Source: Zygnema cylindricum
Taxonomy: Eukaryota; Streptophyta; Zygnematophyceae; Zygnematales; Zygnemataceae
DNA length: 64,000 nt
Reading direction: 5' to 3'
Assembly: GCA_037447655.1 (NCBI GenBank)
Contig: JBBHKE010002011.1
Location: forward strand, 1-64,000
A program made the translations under genes and the position numbers. Shown one piece after another: positions 11,876-20,917 of this stretch (the stretch's first letter is position 1; each line of letters opens with the position of its first letter). Under the pieces are notes generated by a model that ran no database searches, was not told where the DNA came from, and was given only the letters and a program-made list of their open reading frames with translations.

Positions 11876-12018
11876 ATGGCTTCTACCGAATTACGGGATT
11901 TTTTTTTTAAAAAACATTCGCCGCAATTTTCTCGAGTTGATGACTTCTATTATTTTTTCGGGAAAATGTCTCCCAAGAGACAGAGATTTGGAGGCAAATT
12001 TGAGAAATTTATTTCAAT
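11876..12018 (+). CDS. Multi-exon gene copy A, exon 1 (frame-damaged)
   Basis: The first exon of an unrecognised protein. ATG at 11876 opens MASTELRDFFF. An 11-base T-run follows, and the homologous reading then continues in another frame as NIRRNFLELMTS...KCLPRDRDLEANLRNLFQ. This aligns with copy B exon 1 (ENIRRIFFELEF...KCPRDRFLAEKLKDLF). The frame change in the T-run is either a real lesion or a homopolymer error. The donor AAT|GTAAGC leaves one base (phase 1), the same phase as copy B and the MAS-type exons. No domain is recognised. Confidence 0.55.
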
Positions 12019-12242
12019 GTAAGCTCTTTGGAAAGCCATTAAAACATCCTTGATCATCCCTACTCTCTCTCTCTCTCTCGATCTCTCTCTTTCCCTCTTC
12101 TCCCTCTCCATCTCCTTCCCTCCTTTCCTCCCTCCTTCCCTTTAATTTACAGATTCCGAACTCTATCAGCTACTTTAAAACAATAAATAAATCAAAAAAA
12201 TTGACTAACTCGGGAACCCAAACAATGGGTTGGTTATTTCAG

Positions 12243-12398
12243 GTGAAAGATTTTCCGACCCAAAAACAAACGAAAATTATTTCCCGGAAGAAAAGAAAAA
12301 TTCCACACTAAATATGGTTTCAAAAATTTTATGTTTAATGAAAAAAGGGGAAGCAGAAAATTTTCAAATTCCAGAAAAACTGTCGAATGTTTCACAAA
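12243..12398 (+). CDS. Multi-exon gene copy A, exon 2
   Basis: Acceptor TTATTTCAG|GTGAAAG, donor CACAAA|GTAAGT. The exon is 156 nt, phase 1 at both ends, and fully open. It reads GERFSDPKTNENYF then NSTLNMVSKILCLMKKGE. Copy B exon 2 is also exactly 156 nt and gives GERFSDP...NSTINMVLEGLCLLKMGE with similar borders. Conservation of length, phase and residues with drift at other positions argues for a real exon. The function is unknown. The 12060-12150 part of the preceding intron is another pyrimidine tract. Confidence 0.65.
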
Positions 12399-12552
12399 GT
12401 AAGTTTTTTACCTCACAATTTTTTATTTTTTATTTTTCCTTTTTTTTTCAATTTTGCTGCTTTTGATCTAAATTAGAAATTTCATATTCCGAAAAAAAAA
12501 AGTATATATAAAAATATAAAAAGGAGATTTTTTTTTTTTTTTATACACCTGG

Positions 12553-14446
12553 GTATGGGTTTTTATCTCATGCCACGCATAATGATTGGATCATCCATAG
12601 TGGTGCCAGTCATCACCTCTCTCCTCGATCTGATTGGTTTTCACATTTAACTCCTTTACTCTCCCCTATGCAGCTACGCTCCTCGATCTGATTGGTTTTC
12701 ACATTTAACTCCTTTACTCTCCCCTATGCAGCTACGTTTAGGGGACGACCGAATACTATTGACCACTCACTCTGGCCACGTTCGCGTTCCAAATTCCTCG
12801 ATTCACATTGAGAATGTCCTTTTAGTCCCTGGTTTAGTTCGGAATTTATTTTTTGTTCGAGTCGCTATGACTGACGCCGTTAAGGCCGAGTTTGATGAAG
12901 ATAACGTTCAATTTTTAAGGTAAAAGGATAAAATTAGCGTAGGTTATGGAATAGCAAAAGACTCTACGCACCCCCCACAATCCTACTATCCTAAAAATCT
13001 TTATGCATCAAGTGTTAGCGTCCCTTTTGCTTTAAATGCTTGTGTAGACGATTTTTCCCTTTGGCATCTACGCTATGGGCATCTAAATAGCGCTAGTTTA
13101 ACTTCTTTGCCAAAACTTGTAACCGGAATCAACTCTTTTTCTAACAAAAAATTGGATCTTTGTCATGGATGCATTCAAGGCAAAATGCCTCATCAATCTT
13201 TCCCTATCAATACTACCATTATCACGGAAACACTTGCTCTCATTCACGCCGACGTATACGGTCCCATGCGCAAACGCAGTTTTGGCGGCTCCTTGTACTT
13301 TGTTTCTTTCATCGATCATGCCACCCCGCTTTTCCCATGTGTACACTATTTGTCATAAATCTGACGTTTTTGCACGTTTTCAGGAATTTAAAGCGCTTGC
13401 AGAAAATTTTCACAACAAGCGCATCAAGGCTTTACGCACTGACAACGGTGGCGAGTTTATGTCTCACCAATTCTCCTCCTTCCTCGCTCACCATGGCATC
13501 TCGCACCAGTTGAGTGCACCATACACTCCTCAGCAGAATGGCGTTGTCGAAAGGTACAATCGTACTTTAGCAGAAATGGCTCGATCTATGTTGTATTTTG
13601 CAAATTTGCCTTTTTCTTTTTGGGCTGAGGCAACCATATGCGCTAACTATCTTCGTAACTTGTGCCCGACAAGTGCTAGGCCTAACATTACCCCTATGGA
13701 AGCATGGTCCTCTATAAAACCCGATGTAGGCCACCTTCGTACCTTCGGTTACGAAGTGTGGTATAAGGACGTCACCCATTCTACCGGGAAATGGGGTGCT
13801 CGCGCGTTTTGTGGAACGTTTGTAAGGTATGCCCCTAACTCAAAAGCCTACCGCATTTGGTGCCCTTCACGTTGTCGTGTGATCACCACACGTGACGTTG
13901 CTTTTAACGAATCCCCCCTTCTCCAAACTCTCTCTCGTCCTCCCCTTCCATCCTCTCATGTCGACCTCTCTTCTTATCCCTCTCTTTGTAATTTCCCCAC
14001 CCCCATCCAATCCCCACCCAACTTTATTTCTCTCTCAGTTCCCCCACTTCTCCCACCTCCACTCCCCTCTCTTCATCCTACCCCTGTTATCAATAACCCC
14101 ATCATGTCAAATGATCCCTCTTCCTTCCCATCTCGGTCCTCTCAACTTACCCATGACGACGATCCTCTCTTTTCCTCTCTTCTGTCCACTATACTCCCTC
14201 CCCCTCCCCTCCTTTCAAATCCCCACCCTCTTTTATCCCCCACAGATGTCTCCCCCGATACATTTCGTCGATACCCGACCAGATCTCGTGGTCCTCCGTC
14301 TCGCCTCATTGAGACCATGGATCATGCATCCCTTGCTTGCGCTTATTCAACTGGTGCCTTTGCCTCTCTATCTCCACCCCTTTGGATGCCAATTCTCCTC
14401 TTGTCCCCTCTACCGACATCCTCCTCTCCCCTCCTCTCCGATACCA
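12553..14446 (+). pseudogene. Ty1/copia pol fragment (protease-integrase), inserted in intron 2 of gene A
   Basis: The order is a protease segment (DWIIHSGASHH at 12575, catalytic Asp replaced by His), then GAG-pre-integrase (LWHLRYGHLNS with CHGC), then the integrase core (HADVYGP, LRTDNGGEF, PQQNGVVERYNR; all three acidic residues present), then the C-terminal RVITTRDVAFNESP region and a CT-rich Ser/Pro linker. LTRs, gag, RT and RNase H are missing. Lesions are a 58-bp tandem duplication at 12621-12736, a stop near 12921 and a frame change near 13355. The integrase C-terminus resembles that of the minus-strand copia at 52.6-55.0 kb. The 3' end is cut by the TRIM. Confidence 0.85.
12621..12736 (+). 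repeat. 58-bp tandem duplication in copia fragment
   Basis: CTCCTCGATCTGATTGG...CAGCTACG occurs twice in direct succession (12621-12678 and 12679-12736) with no differences seen. As 58 is not a multiple of three, it shifts the protease frame. Confidence 0.9.
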
Positions 14447-14502
14447 TGTTAAGATTCCTAGAATCGGGGGATAGAATGGACAATCCCGGTAAAGGGATTG
14501 AT

Positions 14503-14573
14503 GAGCCGGCCAGGATTTGAACCTGGGACCTTTCACTTAAGCTGCGAACGCACTACCACTGTGCCACCAGATC
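14503..14573 (-). tRNA. tRNA-like gene in TRIM 3' LTR
   Basis: 71 nt with D stem GCAC/GTGC, D loop AGTGGTA, T arm CCAGG-TTCAAAT-CCTGG (perfect) and a slightly degraded acceptor stem GATCTGG/CCGGCTC. The anticodon arm TTCGC-AGCTTAA-GTGAA has a weak last pair, and position 33 is G rather than T. It may therefore be promoter-competent (boxes A and B present) but is unlikely to be a working tRNA. Confidence 0.65.
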
Positions 14574-14790
14574 AGATGTTACGCTGGTGGGTCCAATTTT
14601 ATATAGGTTTTTAGTGTGGATTTTACCACAATTCGGGATATCGAACTCACGTTTCACGTACGTCAACACCCCCCCTCGAGAGGTAGCCGGTCATAATTGT
14701 CCATGTAAACCTGGTCCCCCTGGCTCTGATTCCATGTTAAGATTCCTAGATTCGGGGGATAGAATGGACGATCCCAGTAAAGGGATCGAT

Positions 14791-14861
14791 GAGCTGACCA
14801 GGATTTGAACCTGGGACCTTTCATTTAAGCTGCGAACGCACTACCACTGTGCCACCAGCTC
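14791..14861 (-). tRNA. tRNA-like gene in TRIM 5' LTR
   Basis: 71 nt. The acceptor stem GAGCTGG/TCAGCTC pairs over all seven positions (last pair G-T). The D stem is GCAC/GTGC, and the T arm CCAGG-TTCAAAT-CCTGG is perfect. The anticodon arm TTCGC-AGCTTAA-ATGAA has four pairs and one mismatch; the loop centre would read CTT, but the universal T33 is G. There is no encoded CCA. The stem pairing is better than in the 3' LTR copy. Confidence 0.7.
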
Positions 14862-14984
14862 AGATGTTACGCTGGTGGGTCCAATTTTATATTGGTTTTT
14901 AGTGTGGATTTTACCAAATTCCAGATATTGAGCGCACGTTTCACATACATCAACACCTGGTTTTGCGGGTGAAACTCTCCCTCG

Positions 14985-15145
14985 CTCTCCTCCTCATTCT
15001 CCTTCAACCCCCTCCTTGACTCTCTTCCTCCTCCTCTCTCCCTTTCTCTTTTCTTTCTTACCCTCTCCCTGCCCCCATTCCCCACCCTTCTCTTTCTCCT
15101 TCTTGCCCTCTCCCTCTCCCTCTCCCTCTCCCTCTCCCTCTCCCA
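14985..15145 (+). repeat. Pyrimidine tract in intron 2 of gene A
   Basis: CTC repeats (including a run of CCCTCT) begin shortly after TGGTTTTGCGGGTGAAACTC. The matching intron in copy B (51978-52155) has TGGTTTTGCAGGTGAAACTC and the same kind of tract. Confidence 0.8.
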
Positions 15146-15179
15146 AAAGGAATCTCCTTCCCCCCCCCTCAAAACATAG

Positions 15180-15306
15180 AATTTAATAATTTGCAAAAAA
15201 TCGCGGAATCGAAGCTGTTGACCGCATTGGAAATTTTTAATTTTTTGGTTAATTTTGAAGGGGGGGAGTTTTTATTGACAAAAAGGCCACCCGAGAAAAC
15301 CAAGAA
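15180..15306 (+). CDS. Multi-exon gene copy A, exon 3 (donor lost)
   Basis: Acceptor AACATAG, then phase-1 entry and an open frame FNNLQKIAESKLLTALEIF ... GGEFLLTKRPPEKTKK. The copy B counterpart at 63185-63310 (LQNIVESKLLTTSEFF...TKRAPEKPES) ends in a clean AAA|GTGAGT. Here the aligned site reads AAG|GGAGTT, so the GT has become GG. The exon is otherwise well conserved. Either the donor is broken or a nearby GT (15311, different phase) is used. Function unknown. Confidence 0.5.
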
Positions 15307-15591
15307 GGGAGTTTTTTTTTTATATTTTTTTCAATTCCAAATGCATCTTTTTACCAAAAACACTTTTTATCGAGAAAAATAATTGGTCGGAAAGTTTAAA
15401 AATGAAAACTAGTTTTTTCATTTTTTTATTTTTTTTTATTTGTTTTTCTTTTTCAAGAGAATAATAAAAGCTAGTATTTTACGCCTCCATTTTTTACTGA
15501 TGTACATATATGTATTTTTTACTCGTTTTTTATTTATATATTTATTCATTTGTTTATTTGTTTATTTGTTTATTTGTTTATTTTCGGGTAG

Positions 15592-15710
15592 GTGGAACTT
15601 TGTTTTTGTATGACAAAAAAAACACTCGATTTTTTCGAATAGACGATCATATTTGGCAAAAAAAAATGAACGGAGGAAGTACAGTGAACGAAACCCATGT
15701 CAATCTTAAG
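15592..15710 (+). CDS. Multi-exon gene copy A, exon 4
   Basis: Acceptor TCGGGTAG|GTGGAAC, phase 1. It reads GGTLFLYDKKNTRFFR then DDHIWQKKMNGGSTV and ends NLK|GTATTT in phase 0. Copy B exon 4 at 63896 reads GGTLFLYDKKETRSFRN over the same stretch, from a TCGGGCAG acceptor. Three of the first ten residues are fixed near the acceptor even in exon 2 (GER/GGT), so exons 2 and 4 may be distant duplicates (inference). Confidence 0.6.
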
Positions 15711-16047
15711 GTATTTTATTAATTAGTTAACTACTTATCTATTCAGTTGATAATATTAATTATTTTATTAATTTATGAATGAATTTTCTGGTTTTTCTTA
15801 CAGAAGCCTAGGAGTGATCCACAGTATTTGTCTGTGCATCAATTTTCTTGCACTTTTTTTTTGTTTGTTTGATTGTTTGATTATTCATTTTCTCTCTCCT
15901 TAAAATGTTGCGACAACTACATAATTATTTAAGAATGTAGAAATTGTTTGAAAATTAGATTTTTGCGGGGAATTTTTTTTGTCCGTTCACAATATTTCAG
16001 TTCAATATTAAATGTACTATTTTATTATTCTTAATTTTTTTTTTTTT

Positions 16048-16200
16048 TATTTCGGACGGGTCAATGGGAAGGAAGTCACTTAAAATGTTTCAGGTTTGTT
16101 TATTTTCTCTGTTTTTCCATTTATCCATTGTTTTTTTTTTTTTTGTTCTGGGTAAGTCAATGGGAAGGATGTCAGTAAAGAATGTTTTTAGTTTTTTTTT
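16048..16200 (+). other. Two decayed exon copies upstream of the VNG exon
   Basis: GTCAATGGGAAGGAAGTCA (about 16054) and GTCAATGGGAAGGATGTCA (about 16157) both follow a TCGG/CTGGG lead and resemble the start of the open exon at 16248 (GTCAATGGGACGGAGGTCA). Both run into stops within 8 to 12 codons, so I treat them as dead tandem copies of that exon. Confidence 0.5.
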
Positions 16201-16247
16201 TTTTTTTTTTTTTCCATTTATTTATTTATTTGTAAATTTTCGGGCAG

Positions 16248-16336
16248 GTCAATGGGACGGAGGTCATCGCTTGTTATTACGCTCGAAAGGAAGATGACGA
16301 CGAGTTTCATCGACAAATTTATTTTTTATTGAGAAA
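16248..16336 (+). CDS. Multi-exon gene copy A, internal exon VNGTEV
   Basis: Acceptor TTTCGGGCAG, donor GAGAAA|GTAAGG. Open for 29 codons: VNGTEVIACYYARKEDDD then EFHRQIYFLLR. It ends with two bases of a codon, and the next exon supplies the third (AA|A, Lys). The exact phase match to the downstream exon is the main support. No domain recognised. The possible exon at 15804 (KPRSDPQYL) between this and exon 4 has an acceptor but no clear donor. Confidence 0.6.
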
Positions 16337-16387
16337 GTAAGGGAAAAAAAACAAGCCAAATCAAGATTTCAAAGGAAAAAAAAAAAA

Positions 16388-16426
16388 TGTATATATATAC
16401 ATATATATATAGATATATAGATATAT

Positions 16427-16466
<40 letters not shown>
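16388..16466. repeat. AT/ATAG microsatellite
   Basis: TATATATACATATATATAGATATATAG... then a pure (AT)n run, in the intron after the VNG exon. Confidence 0.95.
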
Positions 16467-16467
<1 letters not shown>

Positions 16468-16629
16468 TAATCTTTTATTTTTTTCCCAATTGATGATATC
16501 ATGTCATAAGATACTCCAAATTGCTCTATTTTTTTATTTTTTTTATGAATTGTTACCGTTGCTATTATTTTCTTTGTTATGGTATATTATTTTTAGTGTT
16601 AATATTTTTCTTTTATTGCCTTTTTCCAG

Positions 16630-16690
16630 ACCACGAAACGGGAAACATGAAAATGAAAATCTTGTTCTAGTTCAATATCTCAAAACTACG
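16630..16690 (+). CDS. Multi-exon gene copy A, short internal exon
   Basis: Acceptor CTTTTTCCAG, donor ACTACG|GTACTT. The exon is 61 nt: one base completing the previous Lys codon, then PRNGKHENENLVLVQYLKTT, ending in phase 0. Entry and exit phases fit the neighbouring exons. The other two frames stop within the exon. Confidence 0.6.
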
Positions 16691-17118
16691 GTACTTTCTC
16701 TAATTAATCTCCCCCCCCTTTTTGTTTTTTTTTTTTTTTTTTTTTTTACGGCATTGTTTAATTTTATCTGCAATTGCCATTCTTGTCACGTCACACAACT
16801 ATATTTGGAAAAAGGACAAAAAATAAATTCCACAATTGAGAGGAATTCCCCACTAAATTGTAATTTTGTATCTGATTTGCTTCTATTTTTTTTTATGTAA
16901 TTTTATTTGATTTTGAATTATTTTATTTTATTATATTGTATATGCAAAAAATTTATCAGCAATGTCTGAAAAAAGATAATTCCCCATTCATTAAAACTCA
17001 ACCTTTAAAAAAAAAAAAACAAAAAAAAAAAAAACCGATTTTAAAATCATTCCATCAGACTTTGAAAATATTCATTTGACTTTTTTGTTTTTTTTTTTTG
17101 TTTTTGTTTTTAATGCAG

Positions 17119-17667
17119 GAAAATCGTAGGGGTGGATCAAAAAGTTTAATTCGGAAAGAAATTGAAGAAAAACCCCAAGAAAAAAAAGCTGAAATTGAGA
17201 AAGAAATTCAAGAAATCGTTGACATTCGATCGGAAAGTAACGAAATTCAATGGGGAATTCGGTCAGAAAATAACGAAATTCGGGCAGAGAATAATGACAG
17301 TTGGGTAGAAATTGTCAAAGTTCTCGCAAAAAATGCTGAGATTCGGGCAGAAAGTAGTGAAAGTCGGGCTGAAAAACTGGAAATTCTGTCAGAAATTAAC
17401 AAAATTCGGACAGAAAATGACAAAATTCGGCCTGTTAAAGCTCGAATTTTGGCAGAAAGTAACGTGATTCGGGCAAAAGATAACAAAATTCTGGCAGAAA
17501 ATGCCGAAATTAGGGCAGAAAGTAACGAAATTCCGTCAGAAACAATCGGCAGTTGTATATCAAATTATTCGTTGAATAGTTGGATACCGAGTTATTCGTC
17601 TGATGAGGAGGACGAAATCACTGACAGAGGATCTGATTCTGATTCGTCTTATTCCAAAACTGACGAG
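17119..17667 (+). CDS. Multi-exon gene copy A, large exon with ~15 seven-residue repeats
   Basis: Acceptor TTTTAATGCAG, donor GACGAG|GTAATT, 183 codons in phase 0. After a basic/acidic lead (ENRRGGSKSLIRKEIEEK) come about fifteen tandem heptads of the type EIRAESN, underlain by a 21-nt DNA repeat (GAAATTCGGGCAGAAAGTAA). A Ser/Asp-rich acidic stretch (SYSSDEEDEITDRGSDSDSS) follows. Charge alternates and one Ile plus one Ala recur per heptad, so a long helix is likely, although the spacing is not a textbook coiled coil. Reading frame and unit length are kept throughout despite divergence between units. Confidence 0.65.
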
Positions 17668-17747
17668 GTAATTAAAATTCAAACTATTATTTTTTTGCTC
17701 TTTTTGTTTTAGTAATTTTTTTTTAATTGTTTTTTTTTCCCTTTTAG

Positions 17748-17759
17748 AAGAAGGAGTAA
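17748..17759 (+). CDS. Candidate short terminal exon (KKE-stop)
   Basis: Acceptor TTCCCTTTTAG|AAGAAGGAGTAA directly follows an 80-nt T-rich intron and is in phase with the previous exon. It would end the protein after three more residues. Confidence 0.4.
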   Translation, partial: KKE

Positions 17760-18113
17760 GAAACAAAAAAAGGGAAAAAAAAAGATGCAGCAAGACGACA
17801 AAAGTTCAAATTTAATATAGTATTTATTTTCTTTTTTCTTTTCATTTTTTTTTTCCTTTTTCTTTTCCTTTTCTTAACGTCCTTTTATGCAATTTCCAAA
17901 AAAATTTGCGCAAATTGTGCACAAATACTCAAATATGTCAAAAAATTCAAGTTCTTGTTTATTATAATGTTTTCAAGGTATTTTGGGTTTATTTGGGGTT
18001 TTCTAAGGGTTTGTTTATGGTGTTTCTAGGATTTTCAAGCACTCATGAAGGCTAACAATTTCTTTTTTCTTTTATTCTCTACTTTTTTTTTTTTGCGTAT
18101 TTTAAATTTTCAG

Positions 18114-18185
18114 GCTTCTAAATCGGACTCGATCAATCCTCTAAAGAGACGAAAAATCACATCTTTATTGAGAAATGAACAGTGA
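18114..18185 (+). CDS. Alternative terminal exon with basic motif
   Basis: Acceptor AAATTTTCAG, phase 0, 23 codons plus TGA: ASKSDSINPLKRRKITSLL then RNEQ. PLKRRKI resembles a nuclear localisation signal. It is compatible with skipping the 17748 acceptor, which would give two C-termini from one gene. The sequence to about 18780 after it is T-rich, with no further exon seen. Confidence 0.5.
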   Translation, partial: ASKSDSINPLKRRKITSLLRNEQ

Positions 18186-18839
18186 CTTTTTTTTGTTTTG
18201 TTTTCAAGGTCATTTGTTTTCCAAGGCATATATAAATATCTGGGGATCTTCGTGATGTTACTCTATCTTTGTCTGTAGCACCTCAATCTTGTCTTTTAGT
18301 GCCAACAATTATCTTCAATAGCTATATTTTATTTTTTTCAATACCTATTATTATTATATTAATATATCATATTTTACATCTTCACTGGCTACATTTCCGC
18401 TCGCCAATGACTCAATTTTGTCTTTTAGTGCGTTTCATTGTACGTTCAAATTCTGTCGCACATTCTTTGTCGTTTTCTTTTTCGAACTAATTAAGCATTT
18501 TTGGCTCGTCTTATTTTTTTTTTGGTTAATTTTGAACATATGCTAGATTTTTTTGTATATATTGAAAAAGTTACATAAACCCTAACAACTTTTAGGGCCT
18601 TTTTAGTGTTTTTTAGGATTTGTTTTGGGTTTTTCTACGGTTTTCTTACGGGTTTTTTAGGGTTTTTATGGGGTGGTTTTATTGTTTTGACACAAATATG
18701 CCCCGATGAAGCTAGTTTTATGAATATAGTTCCTACTTGATATTTATTTTTTTGTCTTTTTTTTTTAATTATAAAACATTGGTATGTCGCTTCTTCGAAT
18801 CCTGTCATCTGATTAGGTGTACGTGGTCGTAGGAGTCCT

Positions 18840-19694
<855 letters not shown>

Positions 19695-19866
19695 TGAGAC
19701 AAAGCCGATTAAAGATTGGGACATGAGGTAGATCCGAGCCAAAAATTGCTTAATTCGTGGTTTGGCAAATAATCAACTGATAAATGTGACGAGACATAAA
19801 ACTTCTTCAAAGATTTGGGAATCCCTTAAGGCGACACACAAACTCTGAGGTATTACAAAAAGAATC

Positions 19867-20917
19867 TATTGAAATCATTATATTTAGGGGAGGTATTATC
19901 TAGGTCTTAATTAAAATAAAAAGGAAATGAAAAGCAGAGGCAGCCTACCTCCACCTTCTCTTCTCTGGCCCCCACACTTGTTGTAGTCACTGAAAGAGAG
20001 AGAGGGCGGTGGAGCCATGGCTGCCACACTTGTTGTAGTCACTGAAAGAGAGAGAGGGTGGTGGAGCCATGGCTGCCTTAGCTCCATAGGCAGGGCTTAA
20101 GAGTGATTTAAGTCACTCTCAACCAAAAAGGTTCAGTCCGGCAGGATTCAAACCTCCGATTTGTAGGGCAAGGCATAGCCGTCAACCCTTACTAGTCTGT
20201 CGTAGTAGTCCGTTAGGAAACATAGGGTTCGATAGCTATTTAGACAATAGATAGACGACTAATCCGATTAACGGGATTACAAATAGAAAACATAGAAACT
20301 AGTTGGGGAATTGAGTGCGCACGAAACAAATGTACCTGACATTTGTTTTGAACGGCTGGGACTTAAAGCCGATTTGGATCTAACGGCTCACATCATTGCC
20401 AAGATCCTTGAATGGCTACTTTGGCGTTTTTCGGATGTAACATGACCTGGCAACACGTGGCGATATGTCATTGGGAAATTGGAATCTCGGGGAGCATGAA
20501 GACAAGTCTAGAGGAGACAGGCGTCCACTCCATGGCCTTGTCGTACACAGGCCGTACAGAAAGTACATCGGCCATAGTACCTTTCTGTACTATACAGTCT
20601 TCTGATTGGTTCCTTTCATCAATAGATAGGGGTTGTGAGAGGGTTTGGGACTTACTGGATTGATGAGGTAGCCGCCTCTCTCCTATTAAGCTTGTATAAA
20701 TATTGGCATCTTTGCCACTCCGTAATTAATCGCCTGGTTAGGCGTTTTCAGTGATTCTTTTTGCTGTGGACTCAGGGGAGTTGAGACTCCATTGGGGTGT
20801 AGTGAGATTGCCTATTTATTTGCTAGGGTAGGAGTTGCTCTCGCTGAAAGTGGGCTAGTCAAAAACTACCTAGAGGCTTCCTCAATTCTTGGTCGAAGTG
20901 GAGGACACAGAATTGCA
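19867..20917 (+). mobile_element. Solo copia LTR (1051 bp) inside element 2 gag
   Basis: Begins TATTGAAATCATTATATTTA and ends GGACACAGAATTGCA. Flanks GAATC / CAATC match at four of five bases, as expected for an old 5-bp target duplication. It is alignable along its length with the minus-strand LTR at 26213-27276. It contains GGAGCCATGGCTGC words, an antisense tRNA-like module, a GTAC dyad (20554-20590), CTGATTGG (inverted CCAAT) and TGTATAAATA (about 20693). A purine-rich lead AGAGAGAGAGGG occurs twice in a local duplication near 19990-20060. Confidence 0.75.
20134..20201 (-). ncRNA. tRNA-like module, antisense in solo LTR
   Basis: 68 nt on the minus strand: starts GACAGACTAGT, central GGCTATGCC, box-B-like GGTTTGAATCC, ends GCCGGACTG. 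The two sister modules (26992-27059 and 35312-35379) have the same length, the same start and end words and the same antisense orientation relative to their LTRs. The cloverleaf is decayed. Pol III promoter capacity is inferred only. Confidence 0.5.

Larger units (their letters stand above)
14447..14955 (-). mobile_element. TRIM: 509-bp LTR element with tRNA-like genes in its LTRs
   Basis: On the minus strand the order is 5' LTR 14955-14735 (221 bp, TGTTGATG...CTTAACA), primer site TGGAATCAGAGCCAG, ~66-bp interior, polypurine tract CTCGAGGGGGGG, and 3' LTR 14668-14447 (222 bp, TGTTGACG...CTTAACA). There is no coding capacity. Each LTR has a TATATAAA-like box followed by a 71-nt tRNA-like gene in sense. 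No target duplication is seen. The 3' LTR is followed by another primer-site-like sequence (TGGTATCGGAGAGG), suggesting a truncated tandem TRIM multimer. The LTR-tRNA combination is reminiscent of Cassandra TRIMs, which carry 5S RNA sequence. Confidence 0.85.

Noticed and set aside
15804-15860. Exon KPRSDPQYL after a good acceptor
   Set aside because: No donor in a compatible phase was found and the frame runs into T-rich sequence; mentioned only as a possibility in the neighbouring exon entry.
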